Source of the DNA: an uncultured Prevotella sp. | Lineage (GTDB): Bacteria > Bacteroidota > Bacteroidia > Bacteroidales > Bacteroidaceae | Direction: 5' to 3' | NCBI GenBank assembly: GCA_946998205.1 | Contig: CAMPYJ010000018.1 | Span: forward strand, 1-50,290 | DNA: 50,290 nucleotides | Shown: positions 16,776-24,397 of the stretch, piece by piece | Position numbering within the stretch: position 1 is the first letter of the stretch | Layout of the letters: the number at the start of each line of letters is the position of its first letter | Translations under genes and position numbers: made by a program | Notes under the pieces: model-generated | The model's input: only the letters and a program-made list of their open reading frames with translations | The model's database searches: none | What the model was told of the DNA's origin: nothing

Positions 16776-17390
16776 CACGGCTCTTTCATTTAAAAGGGTA
16801 GTTTGTTGTCAGAAACTATCATGTTCTTTAGTATCAACAACGAATGAAACGAATGAAACGAATCTGATTGTCATAATCAATGAACGCCGGCGTTCAACGA
16901 ATGAAAGCGAATTTGACGAAAACACGCATTATGTTCATGTCGGCAGATTTGTTTCATTCGCAGAACGCTTGCGTTCATTGTCTTGTTTCGTTGATTCGTT
17001 TCATTTGTTTCATTCGTTGTTAAACAACAATGTCCTTAAATGAAAGAGCCGTGAGGAAAGACGTATATTAACCCGTTGGCGGAACCTTTTAACAACGAAA
17101 AACACGAAAGAATCTAAAAAACATTACCGCAAAAGACATTTCACGAAAGAACGTCCCGTTCTGTCCAAAATAACGAAAAACATAGTTGCAGCATTTCACT
17201 TTTGACAAACTCGGAGAAAAATCACAACGCATTTCTTTTCGCTGTTTTCGTCAGAACGTTACGTTCTTTGGTTTCTTCATATTACTTGCACATTTTCGTG
17301 TTTTCTGCTTTATTTCGTTGTTGATTTCTTCTATGTTGTTTACATCAACAAAATATAGGCTGGTTCTATTCGTTGTTGATACTAAAAGAA
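16776..17390. repeat. Nested palindrome field
   Basis: Several inverted repeats lie one inside another. CACGGCTCTTTCATTTAA (16776-16793) is repeated inverted at 17036-17053, 18 of 18 bases. Inside it, a 29-base arm (16836-16864, AACAACGAATGAAACGAATG...) is repeated inverted at 16993-17021 with 28 matches. A 20-base arm at 16826-16845 (CTTTAGTATCAACAACGAAT) is repeated inverted at 17368-17388. A further imperfect pair joins 17091-17110 and 17293-17322. Four short palindromes of the form GAACG-N-CGTTC stand at 16881-16896, 16963-16976, 17148-17162 and 17253-17267. Frames through this region look like by-products of the repeats, so no gene is called. Confidence 0.7.
17354..17369 (+). repeat. Fragment of a MITE terminal repeat
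   Basis: TATAGGCTGGTTCTAT matches the outer 16 bases of the copy B type of end, including the GGCTGG variant that the other copies lack. No second end is found nearby, so it is a solo end or a remnant. Confidence 0.6.
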
Positions 17391-17431
17391 TTGGTAAAAA
17401 TATTGACAATTTGCTTTCGTTTTTCTTTCAT

Positions 17432-17525
17432 CATTTAGGTGCTTTTGTTAACTCATGGAGATAAGGCGACAAAGTCATGGAGATAAGGCAACAAAGTCAT
17501 AGAGATAAGCCGCTTATCTCCATGA
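17432..17525 (+). repeat. 22-bp period repeat array 1, ending in a hairpin
   Basis: Units start at 17432, 17454, 17476 and 17498, exactly 22 bases apart. The second and third are nearly identical (CATGGAGATAAGGCGACAAA and CATGGAGATAAGGCAACAAA). The fourth, CATAGAGATAAGC, runs straight into its inverse, GCTTATCTCCATGA, at 17512-17525, forming a stem of about 14 bp. Arrays of the same period and similar core occur at 29380, 39139 and 44542. Confidence 0.7.
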
Positions 17526-17717
17526 ATTAATAACGCTATTGCATAGGAATGATGCAAATGCGCCTAAGACAGATAACTAAAACCATGAATATGAGGAGGT
17601 TATGAAGAGAAAAGAAAACGCGCATAACTGTTAACCTTTGAGTAGCCATGCACGTTTTCTTGAGATTTTGGAGGTTGTTTATACTTCCAAATAAAATGTG
17701 AAATATATTTACATTTC

Positions 17718-20075
17718 TTAGTATTTATCCTTGGGCGTATTACCCATTGTCACCTCTAACTTTCCACCTTTGGCAAAGGTAGCAAAAGGCAGGTAGGTAC
17801 TGTTCAGCACATCTCCATTAAGTTTGTACTCTTGCACGTAGATATTGTCCTTGCTGTTGTCCTTCACCTGAATAACGAATTGTTTGCCTGGATAATAATC
17901 CTTGTTCAGGCGAATGGTGATTTTGTTGAACAGAGGACTTCCTAATCCAAAGGCTGGCTCTTGTGCCGTCAAGCCTTTCACATCGAACATACCGATGGAA
18001 GATTGTACGAACCATGCGCCCAACTGCCCTTGGTCTTCATCCTGACCGTAGCCGTAACCGTGGATGCCGTCGGTGCCATAGAACTCGTTCAAAATGGCAC
18101 GCACCCATTTCTGTGTGTGCGATGGTTTGCCAGCCTCGTTGAACATCCATGATGTATGCAAGCAAGGCTGGTTACCTTGATTGTATAGTGTCGCCAAACC
18201 AGCGAATGCTCCTACCTCCGTACCGCCACTAAAGATTAGTTTTTGCGACAGGGTGAAGATGCTGTCCAAACGGTTGGTGAACTCATCGGCGCCCACCTTG
18301 GCAACCAACGCCTTGGCATCATGCGGAACATAGAAAGTATACTGCCAAGCGTTGCCTTCCTGAAAACCGCGCCATACCTGCATCGGGTCAAAATTCTCAA
18401 TGAAGCTGCCATCGGCCTTCTTCGGACGGACAAAGTTGGTTGACGCGTCGTAGATGCGTTCCCACCCCTTGGAAAGATACATCAACTTGTTGTAGTCATC
18501 GGTCTTTCCCAACGCCTTGGCCATCTGTGCGGTAGCCCATGCGCCAAAAGAATACTCCAAGGTGTGCGAGGCAGAGAACATGAACATCTCGTCAGCACCC
18601 TTGCCAGAATCCTGATGAGGTACATACCCGTGCTCCACGAAGAGCTTGGTATCCGGCTTCCCGGCGCCGAACGGTCGGTTCTCGCCGTCGAGTTCGTTCT
18701 TGCGGCAGGCCTCGTAAGCAAGATTCACGTCGAAATCACGGATGCCGCAAGCATAAGCGGCACCAATCATCAAGCTCAACTGATTGGTTCCCACACCCGA
18801 CACATAACGGCTGTTGGCCAGTCCGTCACCCAGCCATCCACTGTCTTTGTATACCTGAAGATGACTGCTGATGAAGTCGGACATGTGTTCGGGATAAGCC
18901 ATGATCCACACTTGCGTGAGATTCCATTGACCACCCCACATGGCATCCGTATTGTAAAGGTTGAAAGCAGGTTTGCCGTTTTTCATTTCAATTCGGCCTA
19001 CCGTGCCATCGTGTTTGGGGTAAGCGCCGTTCACGTCACTGGCAATGCCGCGTCCCAGAAGAGCATGGTAAAGTCCGGTGTAGAATTTCACCTTATCATT
19101 CCTGTTCGCTGTCTCAACTGCGATGCGGCTCAAATGCTCACTCCAAGTATTGTGCGACCGCCTCTTAGCCTCATCAAACGTCAGGTTCTTCGCCTCAGTC
19201 TCAAGGTTCTTTCTGGCATTCTCCACGGAAGTGTAGGACACGCCCACCTTGACGGTGATCTTTTCCCTACTGGTTGTCACGAACGTAAGATAGGCACCTG
19301 CTCCCAAGCCCTTTGCGGACAGCGAGTCAGCCTTGACGGTTTCACCGTTGAAAGTACCTACCCCAACAGGTTTCCTGTCAACGACGGCATGGAAATACAA
19401 AGGAACTTCGGCGCCTGGCTGGTATTTCTTCACATATTCAGGCATGGTGATGACCCAACCTTCCACGACGGTTCCGTTATTCTTGATCTGCACCGAGGCA
19501 TCCTTCACGGCGCCACTCTCGCCCTCACGGTTACCAATATCAAAGAGGATGCGGCTCTCCTTGCTGGCCGGGAAGGTGTAACGCTGGAAGGCGACGCGCG
19601 TGGTGGCCGTCATTTCGGCCGTCACATTGTAGTCCTTGAGCAGCACGGAGTAGTAGCCGGCCGTGGCCACTTCGTCATCGTGCGAGAAGCGTGAGCGGTA
19701 GCCTTTGCGCTCCCCCGTCATGGCAGTGTCGCCAGGTACGGTGAACAACTTGCCCACGGTAGGCATCAACGTGATTCCGCCAATCTGGAACTCGTGCAGG
19801 CATGGGAATCCCTCGATGCTGGTGTCTCGGTAATCATATCCCGTTGCTTCCCAGCCGGATTTATTTCCATAATGACCATTGGTAGACGGTCCAGGCTTTG
19901 CCATGCCGAAAGGTAAGGCACCGGGAGCCATGTGGAAATAACGACAGTGTGCCGTTCCGATGCGTGGCTCGACATAGGTCGTAAGGTCTTCTTTTGTCAC
20001 GTTTGCAGCATTCGCACAAGGCATCATGCCAAAGAGGCCGGAGAAAGCCAATAATGCCATTGAAATTTTTCTCAT
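17718..20075 (-). CDS. Glycoside hydrolase family 92, probable exo-alpha-mannosidase
   Basis: A 785-residue secreted enzyme (signal peptide MALLAFSGLFGMMPCANA). GH92 members trim alpha-linked mannose from N-glycans and yeast mannan in a calcium-dependent inverting reaction. The N-terminal VEPRIGTAHCRYFHMAPGA and the FPCLHEFQIGGI block belong to the N-terminal sandwich. In the barrel, QEGNAWQY holds the probable acid catalyst Glu (residue about 573), and GYGQDEDQGQLGAWFV holds the acidic residues (about 679-681) of the base and metal site. The usual GNEPSHH loop reads GNQPCLH here, so the sugar specificity may differ. It has no susC/susD partner in this window and lies 152 bases after glsB on the same strand. 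Confidence 0.92.
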   Translation of the reverse strand: MRKISMALLAFSGLFGMMPCANAANVTKEDLTTYVEPRIGTAHCRYFHMAPGALPFGMAKPGPSTNGHYGNKSGWEATGYDYRDTSIEGFPCLHEFQIGGITLMPTVGKLFTVPGDTAMTGERKGYRSRFSHDDEVATAGYYSVLLKDYNVTAEMTATTRVAFQRYTFPASKESRILFDIGNREGESGAVKDASVQIKNNGTVVEGWVITMPEYVKKYQPGAEVPLYFHAVVDRKPVGVGTFNGETVKADSLSAKGLGAGAYLTFVTTSREKITVKVGVSYTSVENARKNLETEAKNLTFDEAKRRSHNTWSEHLSRIAVETANRNDKVKFYTGLYHALLGRGIASDVNGAYPKHDGTVGRIEMKNGKPAFNLYNTDAMWGGQWNLTQVWIMAYPEHMSDFISSHLQVYKDSGWLGDGLANSRYVSGVGTNQLSLMIGAAYACGIRDFDVNLAYEACRKNELDGENRPFGAGKPDTKLFVEHGYVPHQDSGKGADEMFMFSASHTLEYSFGAWATAQMAKALGKTDDYNKLMYLSKGWERIYDASTNFVRPKKADGSFIENFDPMQVWRGFQEGNAWQYTFYVPHDAKALVAKVGADEFTNRLDSIFTLSQKLIFSGGTEVGAFAGLATLYNQGNQPCLHTSWMFNEAGKPSHTQKWVRAILNEFYGTDGIHGYGYGQDEDQGQLGAWFVQSSIGMFDVKGLTAQEPAFGLGSPLFNKITIRLNKDYYPGKQFVIQVKDNSKDNIYVQEYKLNGDVLNSTYLPFATFAKGGKLEVTMGNTPKDKY

Positions 20076-20227
20076 GTCTGATAGTTCTTGTCAGTTAATA
20101 ATAGTTAATCAGCTAAATGTATACGCCACCTTCCACAGTTTGAATCATGCGGATTCTGACTATTGAAGATGGTGCAGGTGAACAAGCACTCGCATGCCAG
20201 TCGCTACTAATTGTAGCTTTCGGCTGC

Positions 20228-21265
20228 CTATGACTTGTTGTTGTTTTCCTTGTAAATGATGTTGTTGACGCCCGAAGTGATTTCAAGCGATTCGCGATGC
20301 TCCTTGATGAAACTATCGATATGCCGTACACGTTTGTCCTCCAGTATCTCGTCTACCGAAATCAGGATTCCCGTTTCTTCCACGTCACCGAACCCATTGT
20401 TGATGGCAGTGCCGAACAGTTTCATCGTGGGACTTAACCCCATGTAGGCATTGACCAAGGGAGGGATGTTGTATCCCAATTGCCGTATCTCCCTGTTGAG
20501 TATTTTGTAGTCGGCTTTGAAATCCGATTCAGAAAACAACTTTTTCAGTTCTTCGGGATCTTCCTGCAGTTTCAGAGGTTTTCTGGGCACGATGAGGTGT
20601 TCCTTGTCATCAAAATGCTTCTTCAAGAAATAAAGTATCATGTCACGTCCCCTGCGGATGTAAGAAGGGTACATCGTCATCTTACCGAAGAAATACTTGA
20701 GGTTAGGATTGAGAACGGTCAGTGCTCCGAGGCCGTCCCACAGATTGTCCAAGGCGAAGATGCTCTTGGAGTTGCGGCGCACGTTTTGATATTCCAACGC
20801 CACGAACGACCTTCCCAGCTCCACGGTATAGGGCATGTAGTCTTTAAGGAATTTATCCGAGAAATGGAAGAGATGGCTGGTGGCCAACTTAGGCTGTCCA
20901 TCATCGTCCAATTCCCAGTTGGAACCATACAGATACCGATAGCCTCCGATGATCTCATCTGCATCGGGATTCCACACTATCAGCTGCTTGTAACAGTTGT
21001 CGCATGTATCGAACTCATCGATGTCCATGGACTTTCCGGTTCCACCACCTGCGGTGCGAAAAGCTATCTCGCGCAACCGCCCGATCTCTTTCATCACGTT
21101 GGGCGAGTCATGGGCTGTGACCACGAAAATCTTGTTGTTCCGTTTGTTCGTCATCCGCAAACGCTTCTCTGGTGTCAGTTCTGCTTTCAACAGCTCCCTG
21201 TCGATGGGCTGGATAATCTCTTCTTGCATGATTTCTCTGAGGATTGCCGAAGAAAGATCGTTCAT
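20228..21265 (-). CDS. glsB: Glycine lipid N-acyltransferase (OlsB/GNAT-type), GlsB
   Basis: About 345 residues of the OlsB/hemolysin-like acyltransferase group: IGRLREIAFRTAGGGTGKSMDIDEFD, YKQLIVWNPDADEIIGGYRYLYG and ELGRSFVALEYQ are the family blocks. In Bacteroides thetaiotaomicron, GlsB adds a hydroxy fatty acid to the amino group of glycine as the first step to glycine lipids. The start is uncertain. The frame stays open to 21385, inside glsA, but that stretch (MGAVCARQSIPTAAG...) looks like antisense of no meaning. ATG 21265 (MNDLSSAIL) or ATG 21229 (MQEEIIQPIDREL) are better, and 21229 gives the usual OlsB-like beginning. It follows glsA by 59 bases. Confidence 0.85.
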   Translation of the reverse strand: MNDLSSAILREIMQEEIIQPIDRELLKAELTPEKRLRMTNKRNNKIFVVTAHDSPNVMKEIGRLREIAFRTAGGGTGKSMDIDEFDTCDNCYKQLIVWNPDADEIIGGYRYLYGSNWELDDDGQPKLATSHLFHFSDKFLKDYMPYTVELGRSFVALEYQNVRRNSKSIFALDNLWDGLGALTVLNPNLKYFFGKMTMYPSYIRRGRDMILYFLKKHFDDKEHLIVPRKPLKLQEDPEELKKLFSESDFKADYKILNREIRQLGYNIPPLVNAYMGLSPTMKLFGTAINNGFGDVEETGILISVDEILEDKRVRHIDSFIKEHRESLEITSGVNNIIYKENNNKS

Positions 21266-21324
21266 TGCGAATATGAAATTCTCTCGAATAAGATCTCTCA
21301 ACGCTTGATTGATGTTTTTTTTCT

Positions 21325-22173
21325 CTATTCTGCCGTTCGCGCCGGCTGCAGTTGGTATACTCTGTCTCGCACATACTGCGCCCACTGCTGAGCGTTCTTA
21401 CGCTTGTCAAAAGTCTGCCAGGGTATCGGTTCGCCTATCGTGACGCGGAATGTCTTGTGTCTGTTGCGAAACATTTCATCGACAAGGAACAACATCGCCA
21501 CGTTGAACTTCAATTTCAAGGCATCACAGATGTTGGCGATGCGATAGAACCGGTCTGAGTTTCTGCCGTCAAAATGAATGGGCACCACGTCTCTCCGGTA
21601 TTCGATACTCTTGTTGATGAATGCTTTCTTCCAGGAAACGTCACGAATCTGACCATTGATTTTTCGTGAACAGAGCCCTGCGGGGAACATGATGATGTGG
21701 TTGTCGCTTTGGAATGCCGCATCCACCAATGCGGGAAAGCCGCGGCTTTGCCTGCCCATCTTGTTGATGCCGATGCCCAAGGGACGCAGCCCTGGTAAGT
21801 TCATCAGCAAATCGTTCAACAGGTACTTGATGTGACCGTCATACCGTCGGCCGATGATGGTGCCCAAAGCGACACCGTCCGCACCGCCTAAAGGATGATT
21901 TGACGCGAAGATATACAGCCGCCCATCTTGTTGATTCGGCAGGTTTTCCCTGCCTCTGACTTCCAAGGAGACATCCAGGTATTTGACACATGCCTCAAGC
22001 CACTCGGTTCCCGTCAAATCTTTGTTGTCACAGAGAAACTGATTCACCTCATCTTGATGGGCAATCTTTTTGAGCCAACCAACTGCAAAGTGTGGAATAT
22101 GTTTAGCCTTGTCACCCAGTTTGCTCCTCAAGATGTCATCGATGTCGATGGTTTTCTTTATTTCGTCACTCAT
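21325..22173 (-). CDS. glsA: Glycine lipid O-acyltransferase (PlsC-type), GlsA
   Basis: A 282-residue acyltransferase. ASNHPLGGADGVALG contains the catalytic NHPLGG box, a variant of the HX4D motif seen in the OlsA/GlsA and hemolysin-linked groups. GLRPLGIGINKMG, IMFPAGLCSRK and PIHFDGRNSDRFYRIANI are the further PlsC-like blocks. In Bacteroides, GlsA adds the second fatty acid to the hydroxyl of the N-acyl-glycine made by GlsB. Here glsA is first in the operon and glsB second. Likely a peripheral inner-membrane protein. A TATTTTTG box lies 22 bases before its start. Confidence 0.87.
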   Translation of the reverse strand: MSDEIKKTIDIDDILRSKLGDKAKHIPHFAVGWLKKIAHQDEVNQFLCDNKDLTGTEWLEACVKYLDVSLEVRGRENLPNQQDGRLYIFASNHPLGGADGVALGTIIGRRYDGHIKYLLNDLLMNLPGLRPLGIGINKMGRQSRGFPALVDAAFQSDNHIIMFPAGLCSRKINGQIRDVSWKKAFINKSIEYRRDVVPIHFDGRNSDRFYRIANICDALKLKFNVAMLFLVDEMFRNRHKTFRVTIGEPIPWQTFDKRKNAQQWAQYVRDRVYQLQPARTAE

Positions 22174-22195
22174 TTAGGTCAAAAAACTTACTTTG

Positions 22196-22203
22196 CAAAA
22201 ATA
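22196..22203 (-). promoter_or_regulatory. Candidate -7 box for glsA-glsB
   Basis: CAAAAATA on the plus strand is TATTTTTG on the minus strand, 22 bases before the glsA start. No exact -33 element is seen. Confidence 0.55.
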
Positions 22204-22429
22204 ACATAACTTTTTGTAATATGCCGCTTTTTTATGCTAAAATGTTCAAAAATCATCACTTCAGTCATCCTGTTGCCACGCGCCGAAACAGATGTGCCAA
22301 GGAAGTTCAAGGCACCCTCTGAGGAAAGATTACCTATCGGAAGTAAGGCAACCGAATCAAGAAGTTGAGGAGAACAAAATGCGTTAAATAAACCAAAAAT
22401 ATGATTTTCTTATCATTTTAAGAATCAAA
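22204..22429. other. Intergenic stretch between glsA and the mraZ operator
   Basis: About 225 bases with no supported gene, no strong hairpin and no repeat recognised from elsewhere in the window. It separates two divergent promoters. Confidence 0.6.
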
Positions 22430-22445
22430 GTGGGGGAATGTGGGG
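22430..22445 (+). promoter_or_regulatory. Candidate MraZ operator
   Basis: Two GTGGGG boxes start at 22430 and 22440, exactly ten bases apart, 10-32 bases ahead of the TATCTTTG box at 22455-22462. MraZ of E. coli binds direct TGGGN repeats with ten-base spacing before its own gene. The boxes occupy the place where a -33 TTTG would stand, so binding should block transcription. A weaker third box, TGGCG, is in phase at 22461. Confidence 0.7.
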
Positions 22446-22454
22446 AAAAATATG

Positions 22455-22462
22455 TATCTTTG
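22455..22462 (+). promoter_or_regulatory. Main -7 box of the dcw cluster
   Basis: TATCTTTG, a full TAnnTTTG match, 35 bases before the mraZ ATG. The -33 position is TGGG instead of TTTG and falls within the MraZ boxes. Confidence 0.7.
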
Positions 22463-22497
22463 GCGACAAATACAGACATACATATTAAGAGGTACAC

Positions 22498-22974
22498 ATG
22501 CGCTTTTTTGGAAACATAGAAGCAAAGATTGACGCCAAGGGCAGAGTGTTCTTGCCGGCAACGTTCAGGAAGATACTGCAAGGAGCAGGCGAAAAGAGCC
22601 TCATCCTGCGTAAGGACGTGTTCCAATCGTGCCTGACCTTATTTCCTGAATCCGTATGGAACGCGCAGCTGGACACCTTGAGGAGGCGCCTTTCACGCTG
22701 GAATGCGCAAGAACAGCTGCTTTTCCGCCAGTTTGTTTCCGACGTTGAGCTGTTGTCTCTCGATGCCAACGGCCGCTTATTGATACCGAAGCGCTACCTG
22801 AAAATGGCAAACATCGGACAGGCCGTGAAATTCATTGGCATGGACGACACCATGGAGATGTGGCGCAACGACGAGACAGAGAATCCTTTCATGCAGCCAG
22901 AGGAGTTCGGAAAGGCCTTGCAGAAAATCATGAGTAAAGGCCCAGAGCCGACCAAAGAGACAGAACAGGAATGA
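22498..22974 (+). CDS. mraZ: Transcriptional regulator MraZ
   Basis: A 158-residue protein with two AbrB-like half-domains, each carrying the DxxGR...P signature: IDAKGRVFLPATFR near residue 11 and LDANGRLLIPKRYLK near residue 88. MraZ forms a ring of subunits that binds spaced repeats before its own gene and lowers transcription of the dcw cluster. The C-terminal tail (about residues 130-158) is charged and probably flexible. It heads the cluster, and its stop overlaps the rsmH start (ATGA). Confidence 0.96.
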   Translation: MRFFGNIEAKIDAKGRVFLPATFRKILQGAGEKSLILRKDVFQSCLTLFPESVWNAQLDTLRRRLSRWNAQEQLLFRQFVSDVELLSLDANGRLLIPKRYLKMANIGQAVKFIGMDDTMEMWRNDETENPFMQPEEFGKALQKIMSKGPEPTKETEQE

Positions 22975-23912
22975 ACGCCAAGACAGCAGAAACATACCAT
23001 GTGCCGGTTCTCTTACAAGAGAGCGTTGAGGGATTGAACATCCGCCCCGACGGAGTTTACGTGGATGTAACCTTCGGAGGCGGTGGCCACTCCATGCAGA
23101 TTCTGCGCCAACTGGGATGGAAAGGCCACTTGTACAGCTTCGATCAGGATTTGGATGCAGAGAAAAACATCCATCAAGCGGGCAATGAGCTGCTGCGGCA
23201 AGACAACTTTACGTTCGTACGCTCAAACTTCAGATACCTCAAGAACTGGATGCGATACTACGAAATAGAGCAGATTGACGGACTGTTGGCCGACTTGGGC
23301 GTGTCCAGCCACCATTTTGATGACGAGAGCCGGGGGTTCTCTTTCCGGTTCGACGCCCCCCTCGACATGCGCATGAACAAGACGGCAAGCGTCACGGCTG
23401 CCGACATCGTGAACACATACAGCGAAGAACGACTTGCCGACGTGTTCTACCTATACGGAGAACTGAAAAACGCTCGGCGCATCGCCTCGCTCCTGGTGAA
23501 AGCGCGAACCGAGAAGATGATTGTGGCCACGCAGGACTTCATCCAAGCCACAGCGCCCCTGTTCAAGAGAGAGCGCGAGAAGAAAGACATGGCTAAGCTG
23601 TTCCAAGCCCTGCGCATCGAAGTGAACCACGAGATGGAATCCTTAAAAGAAATGCTTGAAGGTGCCAAGCAACTGCTCCGACCAGGAGGCAGATTGTCTG
23701 TCATCACCTACCATTCTCTGGAAGATCGGATTGTCAAAAACATGATGAAGACAGGTAACGTGGAGGGGAAAATGGTGCAGGACTTCTTCGGGAAGACCAC
23801 AACTCCGTTCTCACTGATCAACAAGAAAGTGATTGTGCCGGCTGAGGATGAGCAACAACGGAATCCGCGCAGCAGAAGCGCCAAACTAAGAATCGCAGAA
23901 AAGAAACGATGA
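22971..23912 (+). CDS. rsmH: 16S rRNA (cytosine(1402)-N(4))-methyltransferase
   Basis: A 313-residue SAM-dependent enzyme that methylates N4 of C1402 in the ribosomal P site of 16S rRNA. YHVPVLLQESVEGL and VDVTFGGGGHS form the N-terminus and SAM loop; DGLLADLGVSSHHFDD and RGFSFRFDAPLDMRMN are the family signature. YHSLEDRIVKN and NPRSRSAKLRIAEKK close the protein. Length is normal. Both ends overlap neighbours by four bases (ATGA with mraZ and with ftsL). Confidence 0.97.
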   Translation: MNAKTAETYHVPVLLQESVEGLNIRPDGVYVDVTFGGGGHSMQILRQLGWKGHLYSFDQDLDAEKNIHQAGNELLRQDNFTFVRSNFRYLKNWMRYYEIEQIDGLLADLGVSSHHFDDESRGFSFRFDAPLDMRMNKTASVTAADIVNTYSEERLADVFYLYGELKNARRIASLLVKARTEKMIVATQDFIQATAPLFKREREKKDMAKLFQALRIEVNHEMESLKEMLEGAKQLLRPGGRLSVITYHSLEDRIVKNMMKTGNVEGKMVQDFFGKTTTPFSLINKKVIVPAEDEQQRNPRSRSAKLRIAEKKR

Positions 23913-24397
23913 AAAAAGAAGATTCAGGTATCGCCCAGCCCCCCATCTTGTCAGTCTCGGAGGGGAAGCAAGCGGAAGAAGCCGCGGTCAACCAAGAGGA
24001 TGCCGCAGAGGAAGGACCAACGCTCAAGGAAGTTATCTTAGAGCAAGCCACGGAAGAAGAGGCTCCATTGTCCAAGAATTTCACGTTGAAGAAGATTCTT
24101 GGCGGAGACATCTTGACCACCGCCACCATCCGCAAGCAAATATGGGTAGTACTGCTCATCACCTTATTCATCATCATCTACATCTCAAACCGATACAGCG
24201 TACAGCAAAACCTCATTGAAATTGACTTGCTCCAGAAAGAATTACAAGACGCCAGGTACAAAGCCCTTTCTACCAGTAGCCAACTGACGGAACAGAGCAG
24301 AGAGAGCAACGTTTTAGAAATGCTGAAGAACAATAAGGACAGCGTCCTCAAAATAGCAAGCCAACCACCTTACATCATCAACGTTCCTAAAGAATGA
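23909..24397 (+). CDS. ftsL: Cell division protein FtsL-like
   Basis: A 162-residue bitopic protein: an acidic cytoplasmic part of about 75 residues, one membrane span (IWVVLLITLFIIIYISNRY, about 78-96) and a short periplasmic coiled coil (NLIEIDLLQKELQDARYKAL). FtsL joins FtsB/DivIC and FtsQ and activates FtsW-FtsI at the septum. Sequence similarity to E. coli FtsL is low as usual, and the call rests on the topology, the coiled coil and the position between rsmH and ftsI. The long acidic N-terminus is a Bacteroidota trait. Confidence 0.85.
   Translation: MKKEDSGIAQPPILSVSEGKQAEEAAVNQEDAAEEGPTLKEVILEQATEEEAPLSKNFTLKKILGGDILTTATIRKQIWVVLLITLFIIIYISNRYSVQQNLIEIDLLQKELQDARYKALSTSSQLTEQSRESNVLEMLKNNKDSVLKIASQPPYIINVPKE

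Noticed and set aside
16711..17043. 110-residue plus-strand frame through the palindrome field
   Set aside because: Its content (TNETNETN..., FHLFHS) simply translates the inverted repeats and its start overlaps a minus-strand promoter box.
17432..17519. CRISPR-like array (regular repeats with variable parts)
   Set aside because: The constant part is about ten bases and the variable part about twelve, far below CRISPR repeat and spacer sizes, and there are no cas genes.
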